From NCBI RefSeq assembly GCF_000308495.1, contig NZ_BAFU01000019.1:1-64000 (forward strand): DNA of 64,000 nt, given 5' to 3'. Below, piece after piece: positions 45,801 to 53,987 of this stretch (positions within the stretch are counted from its first letter, which is position 1; each line of letters starts with the position of its first letter). The notes below the pieces were generated by a model. The model did not search any database, had not been told where the DNA came from, and worked only from the letters and a program-made list of their open reading frames with translations. Both the position numbers and the translations under genes were made by a program. Source of the DNA: Nocardia brevicatena NBRC 12119 (lineage in GTDB: Bacteria > Actinomycetota > Actinomycetes > Mycobacteriales > Mycobacteriaceae).

Positions 45801-48800
45801 GCTGCTGGCGGCGGTGGTACGCGACGCCGACCGCGAGGTCGGCGACCTGGAACTACTCGACGAGGTCGAATACGCCGAGCTGACCGGCCGCACCGGCGGC
45901 CCGGCGGCCCCGCCGCGCACTCTGCCGGATCTGCTGGCCGATGCGGTGGCCGTGAACCCGGACGGTGTCGCGGTGGTCGCGGGCGGTCGCTCCTTCACCT
46001 ATCTCGAACTCGATATGGCCTCCACCCAGCTGGCCCGGGTGCTCATCGACCGCGGTGCCGGACCGGGGGTGCCGGTGGCGGTGGCATTGCGCCGTTCCCT
46101 GGAATCGGTTCTGGCCGTATGGGCGGTCGCGAAAACCGGTGCGATGCTGATACCGGTCGATCCGGCATATCCGCCGGAGCGGATCGCGCATATGCTCGCC
46201 GACTCTCGCGCCATGCTCGGCGTCACGTTGAGCGTCGTTCTCACGGATCTGCCCCTCCTGCCTGCCGGGTGGATCACCCTGGACGACCGTGCTCTGGTCA
46301 TGGACGTGACGCGCCGATCCGCCGCGCCGATCGCCGACGCCGACCGCCGCGGCCCGATCCACCCCGCCACCGCCGGGTATGTGGTGTACCCGTTCCGTTC
46401 GCCCGGATCGGTCGAGGGCGTGGTGGTCACCCACAGCGGTGTGGCCAATCTCCGCGCCGAACTGGTGGACCGGTATGGGCTGGACACCGCGACCCGTGCG
46501 CTTGCGTTCGCGTCGCCCTCATCCGATGCCGCGCTGCTGGAACTGCTGCTGGCGGTGGGGGCGGCGGGCACTCTGGTCGTCGCACCCGCGGAGCCGATCG
46601 GCGGCACCGAACTGGCCGACCTGATCGGCGATGAGCACATCACCCATGCCTACCTCACCCCTTCGGTACTGGCCTCGCTGGACTCCGAGGCGGTGGTAGG
46701 GCTGCGCGTGGTCATCACCGGCGGCGAGCCGGTACCGGCCGAACTGGCCGCTCACTGGGCGAAGGTACCCGGACGCGCGCTGTACAACGGCTACGGCCCG
46801 GCCGAGGCCACGATCATGGCAGCCGTCGGCGACCGGTTGGTCCCGGGCGGCCCGCTGACCATCGGCGGTCCGATCCGCGGTATGCGGGCACTGGTTTTGG
46901 ACGATCGGCTGCGACCGGTGCCCGAGGGAGTGGTCGGCGAGCTGTACCTGGGCGGTGTGCAACTGGCGCGTGGTTATCACGATCGACCCCGCGCCACCGC
47001 GGTCCGTTTCGTCGCCGACCCCTACGCGGTGGGGGAGCGACTCCATCGCACCGGTGATGTGGTGCGCTGGCGCGGCGGCGCGCTGGAGTACATCGGCCGC
47101 AGGATCACCCATCGGGAAGAAGAGGTCCGACTCGAGGCCGCGGTCCGGCCGGAACTGGCCGCACGATACGAGTCCGGCACCGTGTACGAACCGACCGAGC
47201 GCTACGCTCCTGCCGGGCACGAGGCTGCCGGTTACGCTCCTGTCGGGCACGAGACCGCCGGTTACGCGGCTGCCGGGCACGAGACCGCCGGTTACTCGCC
47301 GGCCGAATACCGGCCGGCCGATTACGAGATCACCGCCCGATACGCGCCGGCCGATTACGAGGCTACGGCGCAGTACACCCCGATGACCGGATACGAGGCG
47401 GCGCGGTCCGATCACGAGGCGACGGCGCGGAATATCCCGACGACCGGTCACGAGGCGGCGCCGCGGCATGAGGCCGCCCGCTACGAATCGGCGGTGGGAC
47501 CCACCGGCGCCACCGTGGTCGATCTGCCGGCCACCCCCACCGCGCTGCGGCTGCTCGGCAGACCGACCCCCGGTATCGAGGTCCGCGCCATCGCACTGGA
47601 TGTGCCTCGGGAATGTCCGTTGATCCATATCGAGACGGCGGCACGGGACATCCTGGCGCAGCATCCCATGCTGCGGGTGCGTATGGATCCCGGCACCGGC
47701 GCCCTGCGCATCCTGCCCGGTGTACCGAGCGACAGTCCGTTCTCCCGGTCGGTTCCGGAGACCGGGGGAGGCGCCGTGCCCATCGACGAGGTGGTGCGCG
47801 CCGCCGCCGCCGAACTGGACCCGGTGACCGGGCGCAATATCCGTTTCGTCGCTTCCGGGCCGCCCGAGGCCACCCGACTGGTCGTCGTCGCGAACGGGCT
47901 CGTCGCCGACGATCATTCCTGGCGCATCATCATCGATCGACTCGCCGCCGCCTGGGACCCCGGCCGGCTACCCGTATCCGCCGCTACCGAGACCGGGGTG
48001 GTGGGGCTGCTGCGTGATCTGGCCGACCGGGCCTTTTCGCCGCATATCGCCGAGGAGGCGCTGTGGTGGCGGCAGCTACTGGCCGTTGCCGCGCCCACTC
48101 CGGCGCTCGGGGCCACGGACCTGCGGCCGCGCCGTCGGGTCTCGCTCACCATTACCGGCGAGGGCGCGGCGGCGGTCGCGGGTGTCGCCGAGCTCTACGG
48201 GGCCACGGTGCCGGAGGTGCTGCTCACGGCGGTGGCCGTGGCGCTGCGCACCGCCGCGCAGGAGGCCGTGCCGCGGATGCTCGGCTCAGTGGTCCGGCTC
48301 GAGGCCGACGGACGGACGGCGACCCGTCCCGATGTCGGCGCGGTGGTCGGCGGTTTCCGTACCGAGTTCCCGCTGCCACTGCGCCTGGACGATGTCGATA
48401 CCGACGAGATCCTGGTCGGCGGTCCGGCCGCCGGGGCGGCGATCGCCCAGGTCAAGGATCTGCATCGGTCGGTGCCGGCCTCCGGTATCGGTTACGCCCT
48501 GCTCCGCTATTCGAACCCGGAGGCAGGTGCGGAGTTGGTCGCGAGCGATCGGGGACGCTTCGCGCTGCGCTATCGGGATCTGCGCCCGGCCGAGATGCAC
48601 ACCGATGCCCCCGCGGACGATCTGCTGCTCACGCTGACGGTCGACGTCACCGACAACGGTCTGCTCACCCGCTTCGACTACGCGACCGAGGTCTTCGCCG
48701 CCGACGAGGTGAAAACTTTTGCCGAACACTGGGTCTGGGCGCTGGGCGGCCTCGCCGAACACGGATTGCGACCGACGGATCCGGGAACGGCCACGGACAC

Positions 48801-48900
48801 TCGCAACGATGCGTACGACCGATCGGTCGACGAGTACCAGACCACGATCCTCGAACTGCCGCATCGTACCCCCGCCGAGTCCCGGCGCCGGGGGTGGTGA
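42883..48900 (+). CDS. Catalytically degenerate NRPS (NRPS3): A*-T*-C*-A*-repeat linker-E*
   Basis: A 2005-residue uninterrupted protein built from NRPS domains that have lost their active sites. A1* (about 20-428): P-loop replaced by YTADSHGNPNG, YGPTE changed to YGTPE, and the C-terminal subdomain with the catalytic Lys absent. T*: GGNSL is GGNFH, with Phe498 where phosphopantetheine would attach. C* (about 546-1002): HHxxxDG is HRICADR (position 682). A2* (about 1010-1410): P-loop is YPFRSPGSVEG, again without C-terminal subdomain or T domain. A Tyr/Ala/His/Glu repeat linker (about 1425-1541) leads to an epimerase-like region (about 1543-1973) where HHxxxDGxSW is NGLVADDHSW. Codon bias and length remain normal. 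A structural, docking or regulatory role is possible, as is a recently silenced gene. Start GTG 42877 or ATG 42883. Confidence 0.85.
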   Translation: MTRSLRPRPTRTPRRPRVTTLPQLISSAVEMNPDGIALTFADAGETLDRLTYAELDEWSNRLARALIARGIGPEDRVAIGIPRSVESVSAIWAVAKTGAAFVPFDPADPADWADEVVADADVVFGLTVATVAATLPGRVQWLRLDTPEAERLLDNYSPDPVTYADRVRPLRAQHPAYISYTADSHGNPNGVVVTQAGLAGLCAEQRDRYRVTDDAGTLHFAPLSFDAAVLELLLAVGGAANMVVAAPTISTGDELTALLRREGVTHAVLPPLVLDAIDPASLDELRVVVTGGEACSAELVRRWVRPVVDGVGELYHGYGTPETTIMTNISAPLVPEEPVTIGPPIRGVTAYVLDERLAQVPVGAAGELYITGPQVARGYYGRPAHTASRFVADPFDGGGSRLYRTGDLVRWTENGGLEYLGRNDYTEQPFPSGVPDEPAHSAPGSTAPPIAHEPAAPRPEFRAPADAQTAVVMAYTDVLAPALPVHAETDFFQVGGNFHTANRVAARLGELFGTTVSAQLIFESPVVADLSARLRSLTVVDDRSGLVPVRPERAPLSPTQEWLWWSNRSEPDGMRENLAFAVRLPGTLNLSALCAAVADVVERQESLRTVYPEVDGIGYQQVLPPDRGVCELGAEPVSEDALTDWLRRLAAVEFDITAQVPVRFALAELGPSEHALAVVMHRICADRASIRSFLRDLAQAFLARRNRAVPAWPPLRPQYADYAMRQRELLGDEYDPESPAGAQLAYWAAELADLPHELNLPVDRPRPTTPSFGGVTTDFVIDARTRAGLVELARAHDVTLFTVLHTALAVFLARISGAGDIAIGTPVCGRGDAELEQVIGQFANTLVLRTRVQPRSTFVEVLVAHRENDQRAFAHTDIPFERLAAELDPAPPAGRHPLCQVALSFEDPAVTGLELPGVPFAALAPDFGPTTYDLRLAIRETTDTEPELAARLTGARDLFDEATVQRFGRRFQRLLAAVVRDADREVGDLELLDEVEYAELTGRTGGPAAPPRTLPDLLADAVAVNPDGVAVVAGGRSFTYLELDMASTQLARVLIDRGAGPGVPVAVALRRSLESVLAVWAVAKTGAMLIPVDPAYPPERIAHMLADSRAMLGVTLSVVLTDLPLLPAGWITLDDRALVMDVTRRSAAPIADADRRGPIHPATAGYVVYPFRSPGSVEGVVVTHSGVANLRAELVDRYGLDTATRALAFASPSSDAALLELLLAVGAAGTLVVAPAEPIGGTELADLIGDEHITHAYLTPSVLASLDSEAVVGLRVVITGGEPVPAELAAHWAKVPGRALYNGYGPAEATIMAAVGDRLVPGGPLTIGGPIRGMRALVLDDRLRPVPEGVVGELYLGGVQLARGYHDRPRATAVRFVADPYAVGERLHRTGDVVRWRGGALEYIGRRITHREEEVRLEAAVRPELAARYESGTVYEPTERYAPAGHEAAGYAPVGHETAGYAAAGHETAGYSPAEYRPADYEITARYAPADYEATAQYTPMTGYEAARSDHEATARNIPTTGHEAAPRHEAARYESAVGPTGATVVDLPATPTALRLLGRPTPGIEVRAIALDVPRECPLIHIETAARDILAQHPMLRVRMDPGTGALRILPGVPSDSPFSRSVPETGGGAVPIDEVVRAAAAELDPVTGRNIRFVASGPPEATRLVVVANGLVADDHSWRIIIDRLAAAWDPGRLPVSAATETGVVGLLRDLADRAFSPHIAEEALWWRQLLAVAAPTPALGATDLRPRRRVSLTITGEGAAAVAGVAELYGATVPEVLLTAVAVALRTAAQEAVPRMLGSVVRLEADGRTATRPDVGAVVGGFRTEFPLPLRLDDVDTDEILVGGPAAGAAIAQVKDLHRSVPASGIGYALLRYSNPEAGAELVASDRGRFALRYRDLRPAEMHTDAPADDLLLTLTVDVTDNGLLTRFDYATEVFAADEVKTFAEHWVWALGGLAEHGLRPTDPGTATDTRNDAYDRSVDEYQTTILELPHRTPAESRRRGW
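47185..47505 (+). repeat. Degenerate tandem repeat in NRPS3 (GHE[AT]AGYA-type units)
   Basis: About ten imperfect units of roughly 8-11 codons. The clearest are three consecutive 30-bp units around 47212-47300 giving the pattern GHE(A/T)AGYA, followed by ADYE and GHEAA variants. They replace the lost A-domain C-terminal subdomain and T domain as a Tyr-rich spacer before the epimerase-like region. Confidence 0.75.
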
Positions 48901-49104
48901 CCGGCCGTCCTGGCGGGTCGTTCGTAACCGGTTCGTCGCATCGGGCATGATTGGGCAACGTCGGGGTAACGGCACGCGCTGTCGCGCCGACTACATGATC
49001 GTGAAGTTAGGGCGCGTGGACCCGTGTCCGACAACATCCGGGGAATTCCGCGCCCAGGCGCGCGGCGCTCGAACGGATATTCGATAAGAAGCGAAGGTGC
49101 GAAA
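48901..49104 (+). promoter_or_regulatory. Upstream region of the mycolyltransferase-like gene
   Basis: A 204-nt gap after NRPS3. An AT-richer patch near 48990-49015 could carry a promoter, but no convincing hexamer pair was fixed. Around 49093 a GAAGG site precedes the TTG start. Confidence 0.3.
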
Positions 49105-50175
49105 TTGATACGTCGACTCACCCGGCGTGGCGGAAGGCGTGCCGCGGCGATGATCGCGGCAACGGCGGTACTCATGGGACTGGTCTCCGGTCTCGGCGCA
49201 TCCACGGCGTCGGCGGCCGATCCGATCATCGAGTCCCAGCGCCTGCTCGCCGACCCGACCGCCCCCGACGGATCACGCATCGTGAAGGCCGCCTACCGCG
49301 ACGATCGCAATATCCGGCTGTATGTGTACTCCGCGGCCATGGACGAGGAGATCACCGTCGATGTGCAGCGCCCGGCCGATGCCTCGGTACCGCGCCCCAC
49401 GCTCTATCTGCTCAACGGCGCGGGTGGCGGCGAGGACGACGCGTCCTGGCAGGTCAAAACCGATACCCTGAAATTCCTCGCGGACAAGAACGTCAATGTC
49501 ATCCAGCCCATCGGCGGTAGCTGGAGCTACTACACCGACTGGATCAAGGACGATCCCGTACTGGGTCGCAACAAGTGGAAGACCTTCTTCACCGAGGAAC
49601 TGCCCCCACTCGTCGACGGCGCGCTCGGCACCAACGGCGTGAACGCCATCGCCGGACTGTCCACCTCGGGCACCACCGTGCTGGCGCTGCCCATCGCCAA
49701 GCCCGGCCTCTACAAGGCCGTCGCCGCCTACAGCGGCTGCGCCCAGACCAGCGACCCGGTCGGTTCGGAGTTCGTCAAGCTGACCGTGGAGGTCTGGGGC
49801 GGTGGCGACACCATGAACATGTGGGGCCCGCAGGGCTCCGAGGAATGGGTGAAGAACGACCCGTACGTCAATGCCGAGGGACTGCGCGGCCTGGATCTCT
49901 ACATCTCCACCGGCAACGGCCTGCCCGGCCGGTATGACACTCTCAACGGCCCGTATACCCTGCCCGGCTCTACCGGTCTGGCCAACCAGATCCTGGTCGG
50001 CGGTGTGATCGAGGCGGGCACCAACTTCTGCACGCACAACCTGCAGCAGCGGCTCGGCGAACTGGGTATTCCGGCAACCTTCAAGTTCCGCGAGAACGGC
50101 ACCCACTCCTGGGGCTACTGGCGGGACGAGTTCTTGGAGTCCTGGCCGGTCCTGGCCCGCGGGCTGGGGTTGTAA
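49105..50175 (+). CDS. Secreted mycolyltransferase (antigen 85-like esterase)
   Basis: A 356-residue alpha/beta hydrolase of the Ag85 family, which transfers mycolic acids between trehalose mycolates and the arabinogalactan. The signal peptide (1 to about 38) has a twin-Arg-rich start, a hydrophobic core AAMIAATAVLMGLVSGLG and cleavage near ASTASA. Ser nucleophile in GLSTSG (Ser186), LLNGAGGGEDDASW near the oxyanion region, and GTHSWGYW with His334, matching the HSWxYW of Ag85. TTG 49105 was chosen because GAAGG lies 7-8 nt upstream and translation then begins at the signal peptide. It supports a mycolic-acid-bearing host. Attachment of the NRPS product is possible but unsupported. Confidence 0.9.
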   Translation: MIRRLTRRGGRRAAAMIAATAVLMGLVSGLGASTASAADPIIESQRLLADPTAPDGSRIVKAAYRDDRNIRLYVYSAAMDEEITVDVQRPADASVPRPTLYLLNGAGGGEDDASWQVKTDTLKFLADKNVNVIQPIGGSWSYYTDWIKDDPVLGRNKWKTFFTEELPPLVDGALGTNGVNAIAGLSTSGTTVLALPIAKPGLYKAVAAYSGCAQTSDPVGSEFVKLTVEVWGGGDTMNMWGPQGSEEWVKNDPYVNAEGLRGLDLYISTGNGLPGRYDTLNGPYTLPGSTGLANQILVGGVIEAGTNFCTHNLQQRLGELGIPATFKFRENGTHSWGYWRDEFLESWPVLARGLGL

Positions 50176-50191
50176 GGCGGGTGATCGGTGA

Positions 50192-50227
50192 AACGGCCGC
50201 CTCCGGTGTGAAGCCGGGGCGGCCGTT
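50192..50227. terminator. Bidirectional terminator between convergent genes
   Basis: Stem AACGGCCGCC (50192-50201) and its exact complement (50218-50227), with a small inner CCGG/CCGG stem, followed by TTTC. It lies between the mycolyltransferase stop (50175) and the convergent crotonase stop (50251). Confidence 0.85.
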
Positions 50228-50250
50228 TTCGTGGGTGCGGGTGCGGTGTC

Positions 50251-51063
50251 TTATTCGGCGAAGACCGCCTTGCGTTTGCCGAGCATGGCGGCGGCGCCCT
50301 CGAAGAAATCGGGCGACTGGAGCAGCTCGGCCTGTCCGGTCTTCTCGTCGGCCAGGGCGGTGTCCAGGGCGGCCAGTGTGGCGCGGTTGAGCGCCTTCTT
50401 GGTCAGTTCCAGGGCGCGGCGCGGGCCGTGCGCGATCTTCTCGACCGTGGTGTTCACCGCGGCGTCGAGTTCCTCGGCGGTGGGCAGTACGGCGGTGAAC
50501 AGACCGGCTTCGTGTGCGGCCGGGGCGGGCAGGCGTTCGCCGAGCAGCGCCATGCGCGTGGCCAGCGGTCGTCCGGCCGCCGCGGCGACCAGTGCGGCCG
50601 CGCCGCCGTCGGGCATCAGGCCGATATTGACGAAGGCCAGCAGCAGATAGGAATCGGCTTCGGCGTAGACCAGGTCGGCGGCCAGCGCGATACCCACACC
50701 GACCCCGGCGACCGCGCCGCGCAGGCGGGTGACAACCGGAACGGGGGAGTCGACGATGGCGCGTACCAGCCGATTCGCCGCGTCCATCACCATATCCGGG
50801 GTGATGCCGCGGGCGCCCTCGGCGGCGGTGGCCGCCAGGTCCGCACCGGTGCAGAAGTCGCCGCCCGCACCGGTCAGCACGATGACCCGGACGGCCTTGT
50901 CCTCAGCGGCGGCAAGGAAGGTGTCGCCCAGCGCGACCATGGTGTCGTAATCTATGGCGTTCTTACGGGCGGGTTTGGTGATCGTCACTCGCAGTACCCG
51001 GCCGTCGCGTACCACGGTGAAGCCCGCGGCCGACTGTGCTGAGGAGGAATCAATATTGACCAT
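50251..51063 (-). CDS. Enoyl-CoA hydratase/isomerase family protein (crotonase fold)
   Basis: A 270-residue crotonase. Oxyanion-hole segments GGDFCTGADLAA (about 68-79) and GAVAGVGVGIALAADL (about 115-130) are clear. The two catalytic Glu of true hydratases are not: the first position falls in the Ala-rich GVGIALAAD, and the second is GLMPDGG with Asp, as in PaaG-type isomerases. Double-bond isomerase activity is therefore at least as likely as hydration. ATG 51063 has GGGAG 5 nt upstream. It is divergent from a tandem TetR regulator with a symmetric operator candidate between them. Confidence 0.88.
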   Translation of the reverse strand: MVNIDSSSAQSAAGFTVVRDGRVLRVTITKPARKNAIDYDTMVALGDTFLAAAEDKAVRVIVLTGAGGDFCTGADLAATAAEGARGITPDMVMDAANRLVRAIVDSPVPVVTRLRGAVAGVGVGIALAADLVYAEADSYLLLAFVNIGLMPDGGAAALVAAAAGRPLATRMALLGERLPAPAAHEAGLFTAVLPTAEELDAAVNTTVEKIAHGPRRALELTKKALNRATLAALDTALADEKTGQAELLQSPDFFEGAAAMLGKRKAVFAE

Positions 51064-51112
51064 GCGTGCTCCCTGAGGATGCGGGTCGGCTTTAGCCGGG
51101 CCATGAATTATC

Positions 51113-51138
51113 GTTAACATTTGCGAATTGTGGTTAAC
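51113..51138. promoter_or_regulatory. Paired GTTAAC operator between crotonase and TetR genes
   Basis: GTTAAC at 51113-51118 and 51133-51138, each a perfect 6-bp palindrome with centres 20 bp apart (two helical turns), in the AT-rich divergent gap. Two phased sites suit a regulator with two DNA-binding domains such as the adjacent tandem TetR protein (inference). Confidence 0.5.
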
Positions 51139-51197
51139 TTAGGTTGACTGGTCGGGCGCTGTCAACCGACAGTGTCGTCGACAGAACGGAGAGGTGC

Positions 51198-52424
51198 ATG
51201 GTCGCCGAACGCAGCGGGATCGACCTGGTGCGCGACCGCTCGGCGGAGCGTCGCAATGGTCAGTCCGCGCGTCGCCGACCCAAGGACCGCAAGGTACAGA
51301 TCGTACGGGCGGCCGCTCGGGCCTTCAGCGAGCGCGGCTACTACCCGGTCGGAGTGGATGAGATCGCCGCCGAGGTGGGGATCTCCGGACCGGCGCTGTA
51401 CCGCCACTTCGCGAACAAGTACGCCCTGCTGGTGGCCGCCGCCGAAGAGGGTGCGCGGCATCTGTTGGACGCGGCCCGGGCCGCGGACCGGCCCGATCTG
51501 GGTCCGGAGGAGCGGCTCGACAAGCTCATCGCAGCGGTCGCCGAGCACACCATCGAGGTCCGCCGGGAAGCGGGCCTGTACCGGTGGGAGGGACGGTATC
51601 TGGAACGGGCCGACCGGGCCCGCGTCAAGACTCTCTACGACGATATCAACGCCACCTTCAGGGAACCGGTGTCCCAACTGCGCCCCGACGCTTCTCCCGC
51701 CGATATCGCCATGCTCGCGGCCGGCGTGCTGAGCGTGATCGGCAGTATCTCCGCCCACCGCACCGCACTGTCCAGTGCTCGCCTGCTGCCGCTGCTGCGG
51801 GATATGTCCTGGGCGATCGTGCGCACCGAACTCCCGCCCGCGCCACGCGACACCGACCCGACCCCTCGACAGCGCGGCCTGCCGGTGACATCGAAGCGTG
51901 AGCAGCTTCTCACCGAAGCCATCCGGATCTTCGGCCGCCAGGGCTACCACGAGGCCAGTATCGAGGAGATCGGTGCCGCCGTCGGGATCAACGCCTCGAG
52001 TGTTTACCGCTACTTCAGCAGTAAATCCGATCTGCTCGCCGCCGCCTTCCACCGCACCGGCGACCGGCTCGCCATCGCCATCACCGAGGCCCTGGCCGAG
52101 GCGACGGGCCGCGCCGACGCGACGCACCGGATCGCCGAGCGCTATATCCGGCTCAGTTTCGCCATGCCGGAGATCATGCCGGTCTACTACGCCGAATTCT
52201 CCAACCTGCCCCAAACCGAACAGCACAAACTGCGCACCATCCAGCGGCAGAACGTGCTGGAATGGGCGAATCTGCTCGACACCGACCCGACCGAGGCCCG
52301 ATTCCGGGTGCATTCGGCCATCGGTCAGGTCATCGACGTGGGCCGATTGATCCGATTCGACGCCCGCCCCGAACAGACGGCCCGGCTGCACGCGCTCATG
52401 ATGGCGGTGCTGCTCGGCCGGTGA
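51198..52424 (+). CDS. Tandem TetR-family regulator (two TetR domains in one chain)
   Basis: A 408-residue protein with two TetR N-terminal DNA-binding domains. The first HTH (about 45-85) reads VDEIAAEVGISGPALYRHFA; the second (about 245-290) reads IEEIGAAVGINASSVYRYFS. Each is followed by a TetR-like helical ligand domain. Ordinary TetR proteins are about 200 residues and dimerise; here one chain carries both halves, so a pseudo-dimer is likely. ATG 51198 has GGAGAGG just upstream. It is divergent from the crotonase gene and probably represses it and itself. An acyl-CoA ligand is inferred from context. Confidence 0.9.
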   Translation: MVAERSGIDLVRDRSAERRNGQSARRRPKDRKVQIVRAAARAFSERGYYPVGVDEIAAEVGISGPALYRHFANKYALLVAAAEEGARHLLDAARAADRPDLGPEERLDKLIAAVAEHTIEVRREAGLYRWEGRYLERADRARVKTLYDDINATFREPVSQLRPDASPADIAMLAAGVLSVIGSISAHRTALSSARLLPLLRDMSWAIVRTELPPAPRDTDPTPRQRGLPVTSKREQLLTEAIRIFGRQGYHEASIEEIGAAVGINASSVYRYFSSKSDLLAAAFHRTGDRLAIAITEALAEATGRADATHRIAERYIRLSFAMPEIMPVYYAEFSNLPQTEQHKLRTIQRQNVLEWANLLDTDPTEARFRVHSAIGQVIDVGRLIRFDARPEQTARLHALMMAVLLGR

Positions 52425-52428
52425 ACCG

Positions 52429-52444
52429 GGTCGGCAGGCCGACC
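52429..52444. terminator. Short hairpin between convergent genes
   Basis: GGTCGG (52429-52434), loop CAGG and CCGACC (52439-52444), in the 36-nt gap between the TetR and aldehyde dehydrogenase-like stops. Short stem, no T-run. Confidence 0.4.
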
Positions 52445-52460
52445 GGCCGGGCGCCGGCGC

Positions 52461-53987
52461 TCAGCCCCGGATGCCGTGCCGGAGGCGGAACACCGTCCGG
52501 GTCAGCCGCAGCTGCCGCGGCTTGCGGTCGAAGGTGGACAGATACAGCGGACCGCCGAGCCGTTTACGGGCGATGGACAGCGTCCGGCTGAACTCGCGCA
52601 ACCCCAGTTCTCCGTGGCTGTGTCCCTGCCCGTACTCGCCCACCCCGCCGAACGGTAGGGCCGGGATTCCGGCATAGGTGGTGGCGGAATTGACCGTCAC
52701 CACGCCGACGCGCAGCCGTTCGGCGAAGCTCTCCACCTCGGCCATATCGCGGGTGAACACCGATACCGCGATGCCGCGGCCCGCCCCGTTCACCCGGCTC
52801 ACCGCCTCGTCGAGATCGGCCACCCTGTTGACGATCAACACCGGGCCGATTCCCTCACCGGTCACCGCCAGCGAATCCTCGGGGACCTCGGCCAGCACGA
52901 TCGGTTCGATATAGGGATCCCTGATCGAATCCAACCCGCCGACCACGGCGCGGCCACCGCGTGCCAGCGCGTCGCGGACCTGTCTGCGCACCACTTCGGC
53001 CTGTGCTTCCAGGATCATCGGGCCGTAGGAGGAGCGCTGTGCCGCGCCGGGCCGCAGCCCGCGGGCCCGTTCGGCGACCAGCTCGAGGAACTGGTCGTAG
53101 ACCGAGGCGGCGACATACGCGCGCTGAATACCGGTCGCGTTCTGGCCCGCGTTGGCCATGGCGCCGAAGACGGCGGCCTCGGCGGCATCCTCCAGTTTCG
53201 CGTCGACGTGCACGATCATGGCGCCCTTGCCGCTGTGCTCGACCACCACGGGGGTCATCGACCGGGCGCACAGCGTGATCACCTCGCGGCCACCTGCTTC
53301 CGGACCGGCGTAGGCGATTTTGTCCATTCCGGCCTCGCACAACGCGGCAGTGGTCGAATCATCGCCGGTGACCGCCTGCAGCACCGGTTGATCCGGTGCC
53401 AATTCCCGCCAGGTCTGCGCCAGCCATACACCGGCCCCGGTGGTCAGTTCGTGAGGTTTGAACACCACCGCGTTGCCCGCGGCCATCGCGTACGCGATCG
53501 ACCCCATCGGGGTGAACACCGGGTTGTGCCAGGGGCCGAGCACTCCCACCACGCCCAGTGGCAGATACCCCACCGAGGCGTGCTGATTGCGGGTGAGCCA
53601 GTTCGGCGCCAGGGACCGGCGTCCGAGCGCACGTCCGGCGTTGCGGGCAGCCCAGTCCAGGTTCTCGACCGCGAGCATCACCTCGATCACAGCGTCCGCC
53701 TCGGGTTTTCCGGTTTCCTCGCGCAACAGGTCGGCCAATTCGCCCGCGCGTCGGGCGATTATCCGTTTCCAGTCCAGCAACCACCGTTTACGCGTGCCGA
53801 AACTCAGGGCGGCCCACCATTTCTCGGCCGGACGCGCCGCACGGACAGTGCGATCGATATCGTCGGCTCCCTGAATGGCATAGCTGCCGACGGTTTCCCC
53901 GGTGCGGGGGTCATAGGATGTGAGCACGCTCGGTCGGCCGGATCCTCCCGAACGCACCGCCACCTGTGGCTGTGCGGTATCGGCCAT
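52461..53987 (-). CDS. Aldehyde dehydrogenase family protein lacking the catalytic cysteine
   Basis: A 508-residue ALDH-fold protein. Cofactor-site segments are present (GPWHNPVFTPMGS, NAVVFKPHELTTGAG), as is the general-base Glu in VVVEHSGKG (Glu250). The nucleophile position exactly 34 residues later is Ala284 (NAGQNATG) instead of the usual GQxC. The codon there is GCG, two base changes from a Cys codon. The C-terminus keeps PFGGVGEYGQGHSHGELG. NAD(P)-dependent aldehyde oxidation is therefore unlikely; a binding, structural or non-redox role is possible. ATG 53987 was chosen; the frame is open to 54197 but that part shows no family likeness. Convergent with the TetR gene and divergent from the ABC exporter. 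Confidence 0.85.
   Translation of the reverse strand: MADTAQPQVAVRSGGSGRPSVLTSYDPRTGETVGSYAIQGADDIDRTVRAARPAEKWWAALSFGTRKRWLLDWKRIIARRAGELADLLREETGKPEADAVIEVMLAVENLDWAARNAGRALGRRSLAPNWLTRNQHASVGYLPLGVVGVLGPWHNPVFTPMGSIAYAMAAGNAVVFKPHELTTGAGVWLAQTWRELAPDQPVLQAVTGDDSTTAALCEAGMDKIAYAGPEAGGREVITLCARSMTPVVVEHSGKGAMIVHVDAKLEDAAEAAVFGAMANAGQNATGIQRAYVAASVYDQFLELVAERARGLRPGAAQRSSYGPMILEAQAEVVRRQVRDALARGGRAVVGGLDSIRDPYIEPIVLAEVPEDSLAVTGEGIGPVLIVNRVADLDEAVSRVNGAGRGIAVSVFTRDMAEVESFAERLRVGVVTVNSATTYAGIPALPFGGVGEYGQGHSHGELGLREFSRTLSIARKRLGGPLYLSTFDRKPRQLRLTRTVFRLRHGIRG

Noticed and set aside
47185-47505. CRISPR-like array
   Set aside because: The repeats are in frame, imperfect, only about 30 bp apart without unique spacers, and are translated within NRPS3.
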